Shown here piece by piece: positions 49,315-58,126 of a stretch of DNA of 64,000 nucleotides; the first letter of the stretch is position 1, and each line of letters starts with the position of its first letter. This DNA is from Corynebacterium haematomassiliense (GTDB taxonomy: Bacteria > Actinomycetota > Actinomycetes > Mycobacteriales > Mycobacteriaceae), in contig NZ_JACDTZ010000001.1 in the NCBI RefSeq assembly GCF_013978595.1, forward strand, positions 1,798,001-1,862,000, given 5' to 3'. The position numbers and the translations under genes were made by a program. The notes under the pieces were generated by a model that was given only the letters and a program-made list of their open reading frames with translations, made no database searches and was not told the DNA's origin.

Positions 49315-50880
49315 ATGGCTGATCAGAGCAAGGCGGATGAGATCGTCTCCAGGGGCGAGCGCCCCGCGGGCAAGGGCCGCACCACTGAGCTGGGCGGGCA
49401 GCCGGTCGCCTCGGAGCACATTTCGGTCACTCAGGGGCGTCAGGGAGCGAATGTGCTTAACGACGTCCACATGATGGAGAAGCTCGCCCACTTCAACAGG
49501 GAGAACGTGCCCGAGCGCATCCCGCACGCGAAGGGCCACGGCGCGTTCGGCGAGCTGCACATCACGGAGGACGTGTCCAAGTACACGAAGGCGAAGCTGT
49601 TCCAGCCGGGCACCGTCACCCCGATGGCGGCGCGTTTTTCCACCGTGGCGGGCGAGGCTGGTTCCCCGGATACGTGGCGCGACGTGCACGGTTTCGCGCT
49701 GCGTTTTTACACGGAGGACGGCAACTACGACATCGTGGGCAACAACACCCCGACGTTCTTCCTGCGCGACGGCATTAAGTTCCCGGATTTCATCCACTCC
49801 CAGAAGCGCCAGCCTAACTCGGGCCTGCGCGATGACGAGATGCAGTGGGATTTCTGGACGCGCACGCCGGAGTCCGCGCACCAGGTGACCTACCTGATGG
49901 GCGACCGTGGCACCCCGAAGACGTCGCGCCACCAGGACGGTTTCGGCTCCCACACGTTCCAGTGGATCAACGAGGAGGGCACTCCGGTGTGGGTGAAGTA
50001 CCACTTCAAGACCCGCCAGGGCTGGGAGTGCTTCACCGATGAGGAGGCCACCGAGAAGGCCGGCACCGACCCGGACTTCCAGCGCGCGGATCTGTTCAAC
50101 GCCATCGCGGACGGCGACTACCCGATTTGGGACGTCAAGGTGCAGATCATGCCGTTCGAGGAGGCGAAGGATTACCGCTTCAACCCGTTCGACCTGACCA
50201 AGACGTGGTCGCAGAAGGATTACCCGCTGATCCCGGTGGGCTACTTCGTGCTCAACCGCAACCCGAAGAACTACCACGCGCAGATTGAGCAGCTCGCGCT
50301 CGATCCGGCCAATCTGGTGCCGGGTGTGGGCCTGTCGCCGGACCGCATGCTGCAGGCCCGCGTGTTCGCGTACTCGGACCAGCAGCGCCACCGCATCGGT
50401 GCGAACTACAAGGATCTGCCGGTCAACCGCCCGCTCAACGACGTGAACACCTACTCCGAGCGTGGCAACATGGCCTACTTCTTCAACGAGGAGAACGAGC
50501 CGAACTACGTGCCCAACCGCACCGAGAAGGGCGCCGGCTACCTGGACAACAACGAGGATTCCTCCTCCAACTTCACCGACTACGGCCAGGCGGAGAACCT
50601 CTACGTCAACCCGGATCCGGAGGGCACCGACCTGGTGCGCGAGGCGTACGTCAAGCACGCCGAGGACGACGATTTCGGCCAGGCTGGCACGCTCTACCGC
50701 GACGTGTTCGACGACGCGGAGAAGGAGCGTTTCGTCCACAACATCACCAACAAGATGATGGCGATTAAGCACAAGGACGTCGAGGAGCGCGTGTACGAGT
50801 ACTGGGGCAAGGTCGACGCTGACCTGGAGACAAAGGTCCGCGAGTCTTTCGCCAAGAAGCGCGCTGAGCAGGACAACTAG
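49315..50880 (+). CDS. katA: heme catalase
   Basis: 521 aa clade-3-type catalase that removes H2O2. Catalytic His in IPHAKGHGAFGE (residue 71), conserved Asn in NYDIVGNNTPTFFLRD, and heme-ligand Tyr in RVFAYSDQQRHRIG. ATG 49315 has an AAGGAG site. Cytoplasmic. A bidirectional terminator separates it from the convergent secreted-protein gene. Confidence 0.97.
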   Translation: MADQSKADEIVSRGERPAGKGRTTELGGQPVASEHISVTQGRQGANVLNDVHMMEKLAHFNRENVPERIPHAKGHGAFGELHITEDVSKYTKAKLFQPGTVTPMAARFSTVAGEAGSPDTWRDVHGFALRFYTEDGNYDIVGNNTPTFFLRDGIKFPDFIHSQKRQPNSGLRDDEMQWDFWTRTPESAHQVTYLMGDRGTPKTSRHQDGFGSHTFQWINEEGTPVWVKYHFKTRQGWECFTDEEATEKAGTDPDFQRADLFNAIADGDYPIWDVKVQIMPFEEAKDYRFNPFDLTKTWSQKDYPLIPVGYFVLNRNPKNYHAQIEQLALDPANLVPGVGLSPDRMLQARVFAYSDQQRHRIGANYKDLPVNRPLNDVNTYSERGNMAYFFNEENEPNYVPNRTEKGAGYLDNNEDSSSNFTDYGQAENLYVNPDPEGTDLVREAYVKHAEDDDFGQAGTLYRDVFDDAEKERFVHNITNKMMAIKHKDVEERVYEYWGKVDADLETKVRESFAKKRAEQDN

Positions 50881-50894
50881 TCCCCGCACATAAA

Positions 50895-50931
50895 AAAGCC
50901 CGTTGAGTCCGCAACAGACTCAACGGGCTTT
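50895..50931. terminator. bidirectional terminator between katA and the convergent gene
   Basis: A 15 bp stem (50895-50909 with 50917-50931) around a 7 nt loop, with A/T tracts on both sides. Confidence 0.92.
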
Positions 50932-50950
50932 CGCGCTATTCAGCAGTGTT

Positions 50951-52360
50951 TTAGAACACGCCGCGGATCTTCTTGCCGAAGTCGGAGACGGTCACGTCGC
51001 GGGAGTCCACGTCCTGGTCGTTGTAGAACGAGGTGTCCTCGGACAGACGGCCGGTCTGGGTGACCTTCATGTAGTTGTACAGGCGGCCTTCCTTGGTCTT
51101 GCCGTCGCCGAAGGAGAATGCGCCCAGCAGCATCTCGTCGCCGGCGAGGATCGGGTTGGACAGGGTGACCTCGAAGGTGCGGATGCCGCGGTCGAAGTCG
51201 TAGCCCAGGTCGCGGATGTGGGTGCCGTTGTACTGGGTGGTGGTGATCAGGCGGTCAACGCCCTCCGGGCCTGCCTCGGTGCCGACCTCGACGCGGAAGG
51301 TCAGGGCCGGGAATTCGCCCCAGTAGCGCTTCGCGCCGGTGTTCTTCACGCGCAGTGCGACGGAGCCAGCGGCGCCCGGCACCTTCCAGGAGGAGGTGGT
51401 GAAGTACGGCTGGAGGTCCAGGTCGCGCTGGGCATCTGCCTGCTTATCGACGACTTCGTTGACCTCGTCAGCAGCCTTTTCCTCGACCTCGGTGATGACC
51501 TCTGCGCCTTCGTTCGCGATGTCGTTGTTGGTCACGTCGGTGGCTTCGTCGTTGTCGACCACGGTGACGTCGTCAAGGTTTGCGCCCGTCTCGATCTTCT
51601 TGACGTCCTCGTTGTACGCCGGGTTGGGGTTCTCCACGGTGTCGGTGACCTGTGCGCCCTTGTTCGGCGCCCAGGAGCCGGCCGGGGTGGAGTAGTTCTT
51701 GACGCGGACCTCGTTCTTGATCGGCATGTTGGCGATCCACGCGGTCGGGGTTGCCCAGGTGCCGTTCGGGCGGCAGCGCTGCTGGGTGCCGGTCATGGTG
51801 ATGGTGCGGAAGCCGTAGGTTGCTTCGCCGGTGTTGCCGGCCGGCACGTCGTACGGGCCGATCTTCTGGCCGACGGACCAGGACAGGGAGCCGGATACGT
51901 CCCAGCCCAGGGACTTGGCCAGGGAGTAGCCGATGTTGCCCTGCAGGCCGTCCTTCGAGCCGGAGCCGCCGAGCGTCAGGGTCTCGGTCTTGGAGCCGTT
52001 GACGGAGGCAGAGATGGTCTGGGTGCGGGACAGGTCCTGGGACAGCGGGATGGAGCTGTCGGACAGGTTGGTGGTGGAGATGGTGCCCACCGGCAGGAAG
52101 TTGTCCTTCACCTTGTACACGATGGTGCGGTAGTCCTCGGTGGAGTTGCACACCGGGCGCGGGTTGAGGATGTTCGCCTTCAGGTGGTCCGAGCCGCGGT
52201 AGGTGTGGATGATCGGCAGCGCGGAGTTGGTTGCCGGGGTCTCCGGGTAGGACTCTTCGAAGGTCTGGGCGGTGGCGGTGATACCGGAGCCTGCGATTGC
52301 GACAGCGGCGACGGCTGCGATCGCGGCCTTGGCGGCACCAGCGATGCGGAATGCGCGCAT
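50951..52360 (-). CDS. secreted protein, possible beta-pore-forming-toxin-like fold
   Basis: 469 aa with a signal peptide (IAAVAAVAIAGSGITATAQ). Residues ~90-180 alternate polar and Ser/Thr residues (TISASVNGSKTETLTLGG, then GNIGYSLAKSLGWDVSGSLSW), a pattern of long amphipathic beta strands like the insertion region of aerolysin/ETX-type pore formers. A Glu/Asp/Val-rich segment (~240-300) links to a C-terminal beta-rich part. I do not recognise the family by motif; the pore-former idea is based only on pattern. An ATTGTTGAACAAT palindrome lies 114 bp upstream, as before the giant surface proteins. Confidence 0.6.
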   Translation of the reverse strand: MRAFRIAGAAKAAIAAVAAVAIAGSGITATAQTFEESYPETPATNSALPIIHTYRGSDHLKANILNPRPVCNSTEDYRTIVYKVKDNFLPVGTISTTNLSDSSIPLSQDLSRTQTISASVNGSKTETLTLGGSGSKDGLQGNIGYSLAKSLGWDVSGSLSWSVGQKIGPYDVPAGNTGEATYGFRTITMTGTQQRCRPNGTWATPTAWIANMPIKNEVRVKNYSTPAGSWAPNKGAQVTDTVENPNPAYNEDVKKIETGANLDDVTVVDNDEATDVTNNDIANEGAEVITEVEEKAADEVNEVVDKQADAQRDLDLQPYFTTSSWKVPGAAGSVALRVKNTGAKRYWGEFPALTFRVEVGTEAGPEGVDRLITTTQYNGTHIRDLGYDFDRGIRTFEVTLSNPILAGDEMLLGAFSFGDGKTKEGRLYNYMKVTQTGRLSEDTSFYNDQDVDSRDVTVSDFGKKIRGVF

Positions 52361-52473
52361 TGGCGTTCCTTTCGGGGAAACAATTGTGGGATTTTTCTAG
52401 GGGCGGGCTCTTCAGGCTGTCAGCGAGGAGCTCTCATATAACACCTAGTCACTTGCCAAGGAAGAGTCATAAT

Positions 52474-52486
52474 ATTGTTGAACAAT
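52474..52486 (-). promoter_or_regulatory. ATTGTTGAACAAT palindrome, candidate operator
   Basis: A perfect 13 bp palindrome with a central G/C, at -114 relative to the secreted-protein start. It lies in an A/T-rich 390 bp gap (52361-52750) that otherwise holds the promoter and the crgA terminator. Reverse-complemented with its flank it reads GGATTGTTCAACAAT, matching the array at 24631-24791. Confidence 0.6.
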
Positions 52487-52677
52487 CCACCCAATCCGGG
52501 GTCAAACTAAAGTAATTGACATGTCGCGAAAGCCAGCTCACCAGTATTAATACTGTTATTTGTGGGTAAAACCCCGGCGCAATCTATCGCGCTATTTAAA
52601 TACAGTGATGTGTCGCATAAATCGGCTTCTCAGGTCCCTCTAGGAATGCGTTCAGCCTCGAACCCCCGCCAAAGCAA

Positions 52678-52715
52678 AAATCGGATTGCGGCAAATATTT
52701 GCCACAATCCGATTT
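52678..52715 (-). terminator. terminator of the pknB-crgA operon
   Basis: A 17-18 bp stem (52678-52695 with 52698-52715, one mismatch) followed on the minus strand by T5. It lies 36 bp after the crgA stop. Confidence 0.9.
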
Positions 52716-52750
52716 CACACAACCCCCAACTCAAAACCCCCGAAGAAGAA

Positions 52751-53026
52751 CTACCGCCAACCCATCGTCATCAGCAGACCAAGGATCATCCCAGAAAACC
52801 CGATGGCGTAGTTCCACGGCCCGAGCTGCCCGAGCCACGCAAGCTGGTCGCCAGCGAGGTAGTAGAGGATCAGCCAGGCCAGGCCGAAGATCATCAGCCC
52901 GAACATGATCACCTTGTACCAGACTGGGGTGCCGCCGGTGTTGACCTTCACCGGCGTGCGCGTGGTGCCGGCGGAGGTGCTGCTAGCTGGGCGGATGGGG
53001 TCTTTGGTTACTTTTGCTTTAGGCAT
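52751..53026 (-). CDS. crgA: cell division protein CrgA
   Basis: 91 aa with two membrane helices (VWYKVIMFGLMIFGLAWLILYYLAG and WNYAIGFSGMILGLLMTMGW) after a basic N-terminus. CrgA coordinates FtsZ-ring and septal peptidoglycan proteins in actinobacteria. It lies next to pknB, as in mycobacteria and other corynebacteria. Confidence 0.95.
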   Translation of the reverse strand: MPKAKVTKDPIRPASSTSAGTTRTPVKVNTGGTPVWYKVIMFGLMIFGLAWLILYYLAGDQLAWLGQLGPWNYAIGFSGMILGLLMTMGWR

Positions 53027-53074
53027 GTGCGCTCCCTTGGTGTGTGCGGGCCAATGCGTCGTGCTTATCGACGT

Positions 53075-55171
53075 CTAAAGCCCGAGCCCGCGCTGCACAT
53101 TCCGCAGCGCGTTGTTCGCGTTCTGGGGTTGAACTGTATCAGCCTGCGGCGCGGCCGCGTTATTCTGCGGGATGAGTTTGCCAGCGTCGAACTTCCACAG
53201 GTTGTAGCCGATGGCTTGGTCCTTGCGGATGGTTTCGCCGGCGGCGACTTCCTGGTGGCCGATCAGGCCGTCGTCCACAAGCGCGCCGGTGGGCACCGTC
53301 GGGCCGGGTACGAAGCGGCCGTTCCAGCCGGCGTCGCGGAGCGCCTTCTCGGCTTCCTCGGGGCTTTGGCGGGTGATTTCCGGCATGTTCATGAGCATGC
53401 CGTTGGACACGCGCAGCTCGATGGTGGTGCCGGATTCCACGTCGGTGTTTTCACCGGCGACGGCGAGCACCTGGCCCTCCGGTTTCTGCGAGTCCACGCT
53501 GGTGACGGTGGAGCGCAGCTGCAGGGAGGACAGGGTGGCGGTGGCCTGCTCGACGTTCAGCCCAACCAGGGACGGCACCTGCACCATCTCCGGCCCGGAG
53601 GAGACGGTGATGGCGATGCGCGAGCCCTTGGCAATCTGGGTGCCGCCGGCGGGCTGCTGGGACAGGATGATGCCTTCGTCGATGTTGGCGCTGGATTCGC
53701 GGCGCACGTTGGGGTTGAGCTCCAGCCCGGCCTTCTTCAGCTCTTCGATGGCTTCTTCGGCGGTCAGGTTGGTCACGTCCGGCACGTCGGTCATTTCCTT
53801 GCCGGAGGAGACGGTCAGGGTGATCTGGGTGCCGCGCTTGAGCTCGGAGCCGGCGGCGGGGTTGGTGGAGATCACGTTGCCGCGTTTGATGTCGGGGCTG
53901 GGTTCTTCCATGACGGAGACGGCGAAGCCGAGGTGTTCGAGTTCGCGGACGGCGTCGTTGCGCGGCATGTCCGCGAGTTCGGGCACGGGGACCATTTCCT
54001 CTTGGGTGATGGCCGGGTCGTTGTTGTCCTTGTTCACGGAGAAGTAGTCGTAGACGAACCAGCACACCGCGGCGGCGAGCAACAGGCCCAGCAGCGCGGA
54101 AAGCCACTTCAGCCAGTTGGAGGAGGTTTTTTCGTTGGCGGCGCGGTGGTCCGCGTAGCGCGTGTGCCCGGAGGAGGCGGCAGATGCTTCTCGACGCACC
54201 ACAGGTTCGCGCACCACATCCCCAACCACGGCGGTGTGGTCCTGGGACGGCGGGTACTGCGCGTCGATGGCGTGGGAGCCGGCGTCTTCCTCCGCGGCGG
54301 CGAGGTGGTTGCGGGCGGCGGTGGTGACGTTGCCGCGCTCCAAAAGCGCGAGGTCCGCGCCCATTTCGTCGGCGGTCTGGTACCGGTCGGCGGGGTGTTT
54401 CGCCATCGCGGTGAGGATGACGGAGTCGACGTTGACGGCTTCGTTGTCCGACAGCGGCGCGTTGATGCGCTCGGACGGCGGCACCGGGTCTTCCTGGACG
54501 TGCTGGTAGGCCACGGCGAAGGGGGATTCGCCCTCGAAGGGCGGCACGCCGGTGACGGCTTCGTACATCACGCAGCCGAGCGCGTAGATGTCGCTGCGCG
54601 CGTCGGCGGCCTTGCCGCGGGCCTGCTCGGGGGAGAGGTACTGCGCGGTGCCGATGACGGCGGAGGTTTGTGTCATCGCGGAGGTGGAATCATCCAGCGC
54701 ACGCGCGATGCCGAAGTCCATGACCTTCACGGCACCGGTGTTGGTGACCATGATGTTGGCGGGCTTGATGTCGCGGTGGATGATGCCTGCGTCGTGGCTG
54801 GCCTGCAGTGCCCGGGTGACCGGCAGCAGCAGCTTCGCGGCGCGCTCCGGGCTCAGGGGCCCTTCGTTGCGCACGATGTCGCGCAGGTTCATGCCGTGGA
54901 CGAGCTCCATGACAATGTAGGGCACGTCCACGCCGGAGGTTTCCACGGAGCCGGTGTCGTAGACCGAGACGATGTTGGGGTGGTTCAGGCGCGCCGAGTT
55001 TTGCGCTTCGCGGCGGAAGCGTTCGCGGAAGTTTTCGTCGCGCGCCATGTCGATCTTCAGCATCTTCACGGCAACTTCGCGCCCGAGGGACACGTCGGTG
55101 GCGGCATACACGTCCGACATGCCGCCGGTGCCGATGATGTCGCCGAGTTCGTACCGGTCCGCGATGAGCAT
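53075..55171 (-). CDS. pknB: Ser/Thr protein kinase PknB with PASTA domains
   Basis: 698 aa. The cytoplasmic kinase domain (residues ~5-270) has the glycine loop GTGGMSDVY, Lys36 in VAVKML, catalytic HRDIKPAN (Asp134), DFG and the activation loop with Thr residues (STSAMTQTSAVIGTAQYLSPEQ). One membrane helix follows (WLSALLGLLLAAAVCWFVYDYF), then four extracellular PASTA repeats, the last diverged. PASTA domains sense muropeptides or lipid II. It starts directly at the pknA stop. Likely substrates encoded in the window are FhaB and CwlM. Confidence 0.97.
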   Translation of the reverse strand: MLIADRYELGDIIGTGGMSDVYAATDVSLGREVAVKMLKIDMARDENFRERFRREAQNSARLNHPNIVSVYDTGSVETSGVDVPYIVMELVHGMNLRDIVRNEGPLSPERAAKLLLPVTRALQASHDAGIIHRDIKPANIMVTNTGAVKVMDFGIARALDDSTSAMTQTSAVIGTAQYLSPEQARGKAADARSDIYALGCVMYEAVTGVPPFEGESPFAVAYQHVQEDPVPPSERINAPLSDNEAVNVDSVILTAMAKHPADRYQTADEMGADLALLERGNVTTAARNHLAAAEEDAGSHAIDAQYPPSQDHTAVVGDVVREPVVRREASAASSGHTRYADHRAANEKTSSNWLKWLSALLGLLLAAAVCWFVYDYFSVNKDNNDPAITQEEMVPVPELADMPRNDAVRELEHLGFAVSVMEEPSPDIKRGNVISTNPAAGSELKRGTQITLTVSSGKEMTDVPDVTNLTAEEAIEELKKAGLELNPNVRRESSANIDEGIILSQQPAGGTQIAKGSRIAITVSSGPEMVQVPSLVGLNVEQATATLSSLQLRSTVTSVDSQKPEGQVLAVAGENTDVESGTTIELRVSNGMLMNMPEITRQSPEEAEKALRDAGWNGRFVPGPTVPTGALVDDGLIGHQEVAAGETIRKDQAIGYNLWKFDAGKLIPQNNAAAPQADTVQPQNANNALRNVQRGLGL

Positions 55172-56671
55172 TTACCTGCCACCTCCGAGCAAGCTATCAA
55201 GGTTGGGCAATTCTACCGCAGGGGCCGGTGAGTTCGTGACCTCGGGCTGATTGCCTATCGACGGCTCACCTGCCGGCGCCCCACCCTGCTGCGTCGGAGT
55301 CGCCGCGGACGGCTGCTCCGGCGCGGAAGTTCCGGGGGCGGGCGGCTCGGCGGACGGCTCCGCCGGGGCCGGTGCGTTGTCGGCCTCGGACTCCTCGAAG
55401 CGCAGGGTGCCCGGGTTGCGCGGCTCCGTGATGGTGGTGCGCTCGCGCTCGGTGGTGGTCTCGGTGACCGGATCCTCCGTGTCTGCCTCTTCCTCCGGCG
55501 TCGGGGTGGTCGCGCTCATGGTGGGCCGCGGGGTGGTGGGGGTGCCGCCGCCGGTGAAGCGGTCGAACACGCCCTCGGTGTACGCCCAGGCGGCGCCGCC
55601 GGCCAGAAGCGCGAGCAGCAAGATCGCGGAGATGACCGGGCCTGCCTTAGACGACTTCTTGTCCGCTTCGTGTTCGCGCGGCGCTGGTGTCGCCGCGGAC
55701 GGCGGGTAGGCGCCCTCGGGGCGGGAGGTGCGTTCCTCGGCGACGCTGGCCAGCATCTGGGTGGACGCGGTCGCGGACGGCTCGGTGGCCACGACCTGGG
55801 TGTGGCCGCCGGGCTGGGCGGGACGCAGGCCCTGGCGGACCTGGGAGATGGCCAGCTGGAACTCGTTGCCGTCGCGGAAGCGCTGGCCGGGGTCCTTGCG
55901 CAGGGCGATCTCGATGAGCTCGCGCGCCGGGGCCGAGACAGAAATGGGCAGCGCGGGCGGCTCGGCGGAGACGTGCGCCAGCGCCACGGAGACCGACGAG
56001 TCGCCGGTAAACGGGCGCTTGCCGGAGAGCAGCTCGTAGCCCACCACGCCGAGCGAGTAGACGTCGGACGCCGCGGTGACCTTCATACCCTGGGCCTGCT
56101 CGGGGGAGACGTACTGGGCGGTGCCCACCACCATGCCGGTGCGGGTCAGGGGCACGGCCGCGGCGGCTTTGGCGATGCCGAAGTCCGTGATCTTCACCTG
56201 CCCGTGCTGGGTGAGCATGAGGTTGCCCGGCTTGATGTCGCGGTGCACCAGCCCCATGCGGTGGATCACGGCCAGGCCGTGGGCGGCCTGCTCCAGGACG
56301 TCGAGAGCCAGCGCCTCATCCAGCTGGCCCTCGCGGGCGATGAGGTCCGCCAGCGACTCGCCGCGGATGTACTCCATGATGATGTAGCAGACGGTGAAGC
56401 CCGCGTCGGTGTCTGCTTCGCGGTAATCGTAGGTGGCCACAACGTTGTCGGAGTTGATGCCCTGGGCACTCAGCGCCTCGTTGCGGAAGCGGGCGAGGAA
56501 CTCCGCGTTGGAGCTGAACTCGGGCCGCAGCACCTTGATGGCCACCTCGCGTTCGTTGGCCAAGTCGTCTGCCAGCCACACGGTGGACATGCCGCCGTGG
56601 CCGATGATCCACTGCAGCTGGTAGCCGTCGCCGACGAGCTGTTGCAGGTCCTCGCGGTTTTCGGTGTTCAT
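55172..56671 (-). CDS. pknA: Ser/Thr protein kinase PknA
   Basis: 499 aa. The kinase domain (~15-275) has HGGMSTVWLADD, AIKVL, HRDIKPGN, DFG and the GTAQYVSPEQAQG segment; a linker is followed by one membrane helix (VISAILLLALLAGGAAWAY) and a Thr/Pro/Glu-rich extracellular tail without PASTA repeats. With PknB it controls cell shape and division. It lies between pbpA and pknB with no intergenic space. Confidence 0.96.
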   Translation of the reverse strand: MNTENREDLQQLVGDGYQLQWIIGHGGMSTVWLADDLANEREVAIKVLRPEFSSNAEFLARFRNEALSAQGINSDNVVATYDYREADTDAGFTVCYIIMEYIRGESLADLIAREGQLDEALALDVLEQAAHGLAVIHRMGLVHRDIKPGNLMLTQHGQVKITDFGIAKAAAAVPLTRTGMVVGTAQYVSPEQAQGMKVTAASDVYSLGVVGYELLSGKRPFTGDSSVSVALAHVSAEPPALPISVSAPARELIEIALRKDPGQRFRDGNEFQLAISQVRQGLRPAQPGGHTQVVATEPSATASTQMLASVAEERTSRPEGAYPPSAATPAPREHEADKKSSKAGPVISAILLLALLAGGAAWAYTEGVFDRFTGGGTPTTPRPTMSATTPTPEEEADTEDPVTETTTERERTTITEPRNPGTLRFEESEADNAPAPAEPSAEPPAPGTSAPEQPSAATPTQQGGAPAGEPSIGNQPEVTNSPAPAVELPNLDSLLGGGR

Positions 56672-58126
56672 CTACTGTGCTCCTTCCACGGGTGCGGGGG
56701 CGGCGGGTGCTGCGCGCAATACGGCGCGTCCGATTGGTCCGGCGACTTGGCCGCCGTAGGCTGCCTCGCCCATGTTGCCACCGTTTTTCACCACCACGGC
56801 AACGGCGACGTCCTTGGCCGGGTCGAAGGCGACGTACCACACGTGCGGGGCGGCGCCTTCGGCGTGCTCGGCCGTGCCGGTCTTGGAGGCGAATCCGTTG
56901 CCGTCGTAGCCGAAGGTCCACCGCTCGGACGCGAACATCAAGTCCGTGATCGTCGCGGCTTCCTCTTCCGTTACGGCCTCGTTGAGTTCCACCGGCTCGG
57001 TTTCGTGCAGGACCTTGCCGTCGGCGTTGCGCACTTGCCGCACCACGTGCGGTTCCATGCGCTTGCCCTTATTTGCGATGGTCGCAGACATCATCGCCGC
57101 CTGCAGCGCGGTCATGGTCACGTCGCGCTGACCGATGGTGGACTGCGCCAGCTCGGCGCCGCCGGGCAGATCGCCCAGCGAGCCGGCGGCATTCGGCAGG
57201 CCCAGGTTGTAGCGCTCGCCCACGCCGAAGCGGGCGGCGGCGTCGCGCAGCGCATCCGGGCCCATGGCGAGGCCCATCTGCACGAACGCGGTGTTGCAGG
57301 ACAGGGCGAACGCGGTGCGCAGCGGCACCTGCCCGCCGCCGGCGCAGGGCTGGCCGCCGTCGTTGGTCAGCGGGATGTTGTCCGTGCCCGGCAGGATCGT
57401 CTGCGCCTCGCCGGTCAGCGGCGACTCCGGCGTGAAGCCGTTTCGCAGACCCGCGGCGGTGGTGATGATCTTGAAGATCGAGCCCGGCGGCAGCTGCTCC
57501 TGCGCCGCGTGGTTCAGCAGCGGGTTCGCCGGGTTGCCGGTGGCCTCGGCCCAGGCGCCCTCGGCGGTCGCTGGGTTGGCGATGCCGTTGGGGTCGTAGC
57601 TGGGGGTCGAGGCCATGGAGAGCACCTCGCCTGTCGACGGCCTCACGGCCACCACCGCACCATCAAAACCCGGCTTGGCCAGCTGGTCGTACGAGAAGGC
57701 CTGCAGGTTCGGGTCCAGCGTCAGGTCGACGGTGTCGCCCTTCTTGCCGTCCTCGAGCCCGGTGCGCAGGAAGCGCGAGGCGGTGCCGGAGTCGCCGGTG
57801 AGGTCGCCGTTGTGGGTGGCCTCCAGCTGGGAGGTGCCGAACTGGTCGGAGACAAACCCCACGATCGGCGCGAACGACCACGGCATGTTGGGGTAGGTGC
57901 GCTGGTAGAAGCCGGTCTCTTCGTCGCGGTGGCTCTGCGCCAGCACGGTCCCGCCCGTGACGATGTCGCCGCGATTGGTGCGCTTGAGGTCCATGAGGAT
58001 GCGCGAGTTGTGCTGGTTCTGCGCGTACTCGTCTTCGCGCATTCCCTGCACCACGGTGAAGTTGACCAACAGCGCCGCGATCATCAGCAGCGCGACCACG
58101 GCGCCGTAGCGGATGGACTTGTTCAT
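56672..58126 (-). CDS. pbpA: penicillin-binding protein PbpA (class B transpeptidase)
   Basis: 484 aa. One N-terminal membrane anchor (AVVALLMIAALLVNFTVV), a PBP dimerisation-like region, and a transpeptidase domain with SxxK in PPGSIFKI, SxN in SCNTAF and KTG in SKTGTAEH. It cross-links peptidoglycan and is usually partnered with the SEDS polymerase RodA encoded 4 bp upstream (overlapping genes). Confidence 0.96.
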   Translation of the reverse strand: MNKSIRYGAVVALLMIAALLVNFTVVQGMREDEYAQNQHNSRILMDLKRTNRGDIVTGGTVLAQSHRDEETGFYQRTYPNMPWSFAPIVGFVSDQFGTSQLEATHNGDLTGDSGTASRFLRTGLEDGKKGDTVDLTLDPNLQAFSYDQLAKPGFDGAVVAVRPSTGEVLSMASTPSYDPNGIANPATAEGAWAEATGNPANPLLNHAAQEQLPPGSIFKIITTAAGLRNGFTPESPLTGEAQTILPGTDNIPLTNDGGQPCAGGGQVPLRTAFALSCNTAFVQMGLAMGPDALRDAAARFGVGERYNLGLPNAAGSLGDLPGGAELAQSTIGQRDVTMTALQAAMMSATIANKGKRMEPHVVRQVRNADGKVLHETEPVELNEAVTEEEAATITDLMFASERWTFGYDGNGFASKTGTAEHAEGAAPHVWYVAFDPAKDVAVAVVVKNGGNMGEAAYGGQVAGPIGRAVLRAAPAAPAPVEGAQ

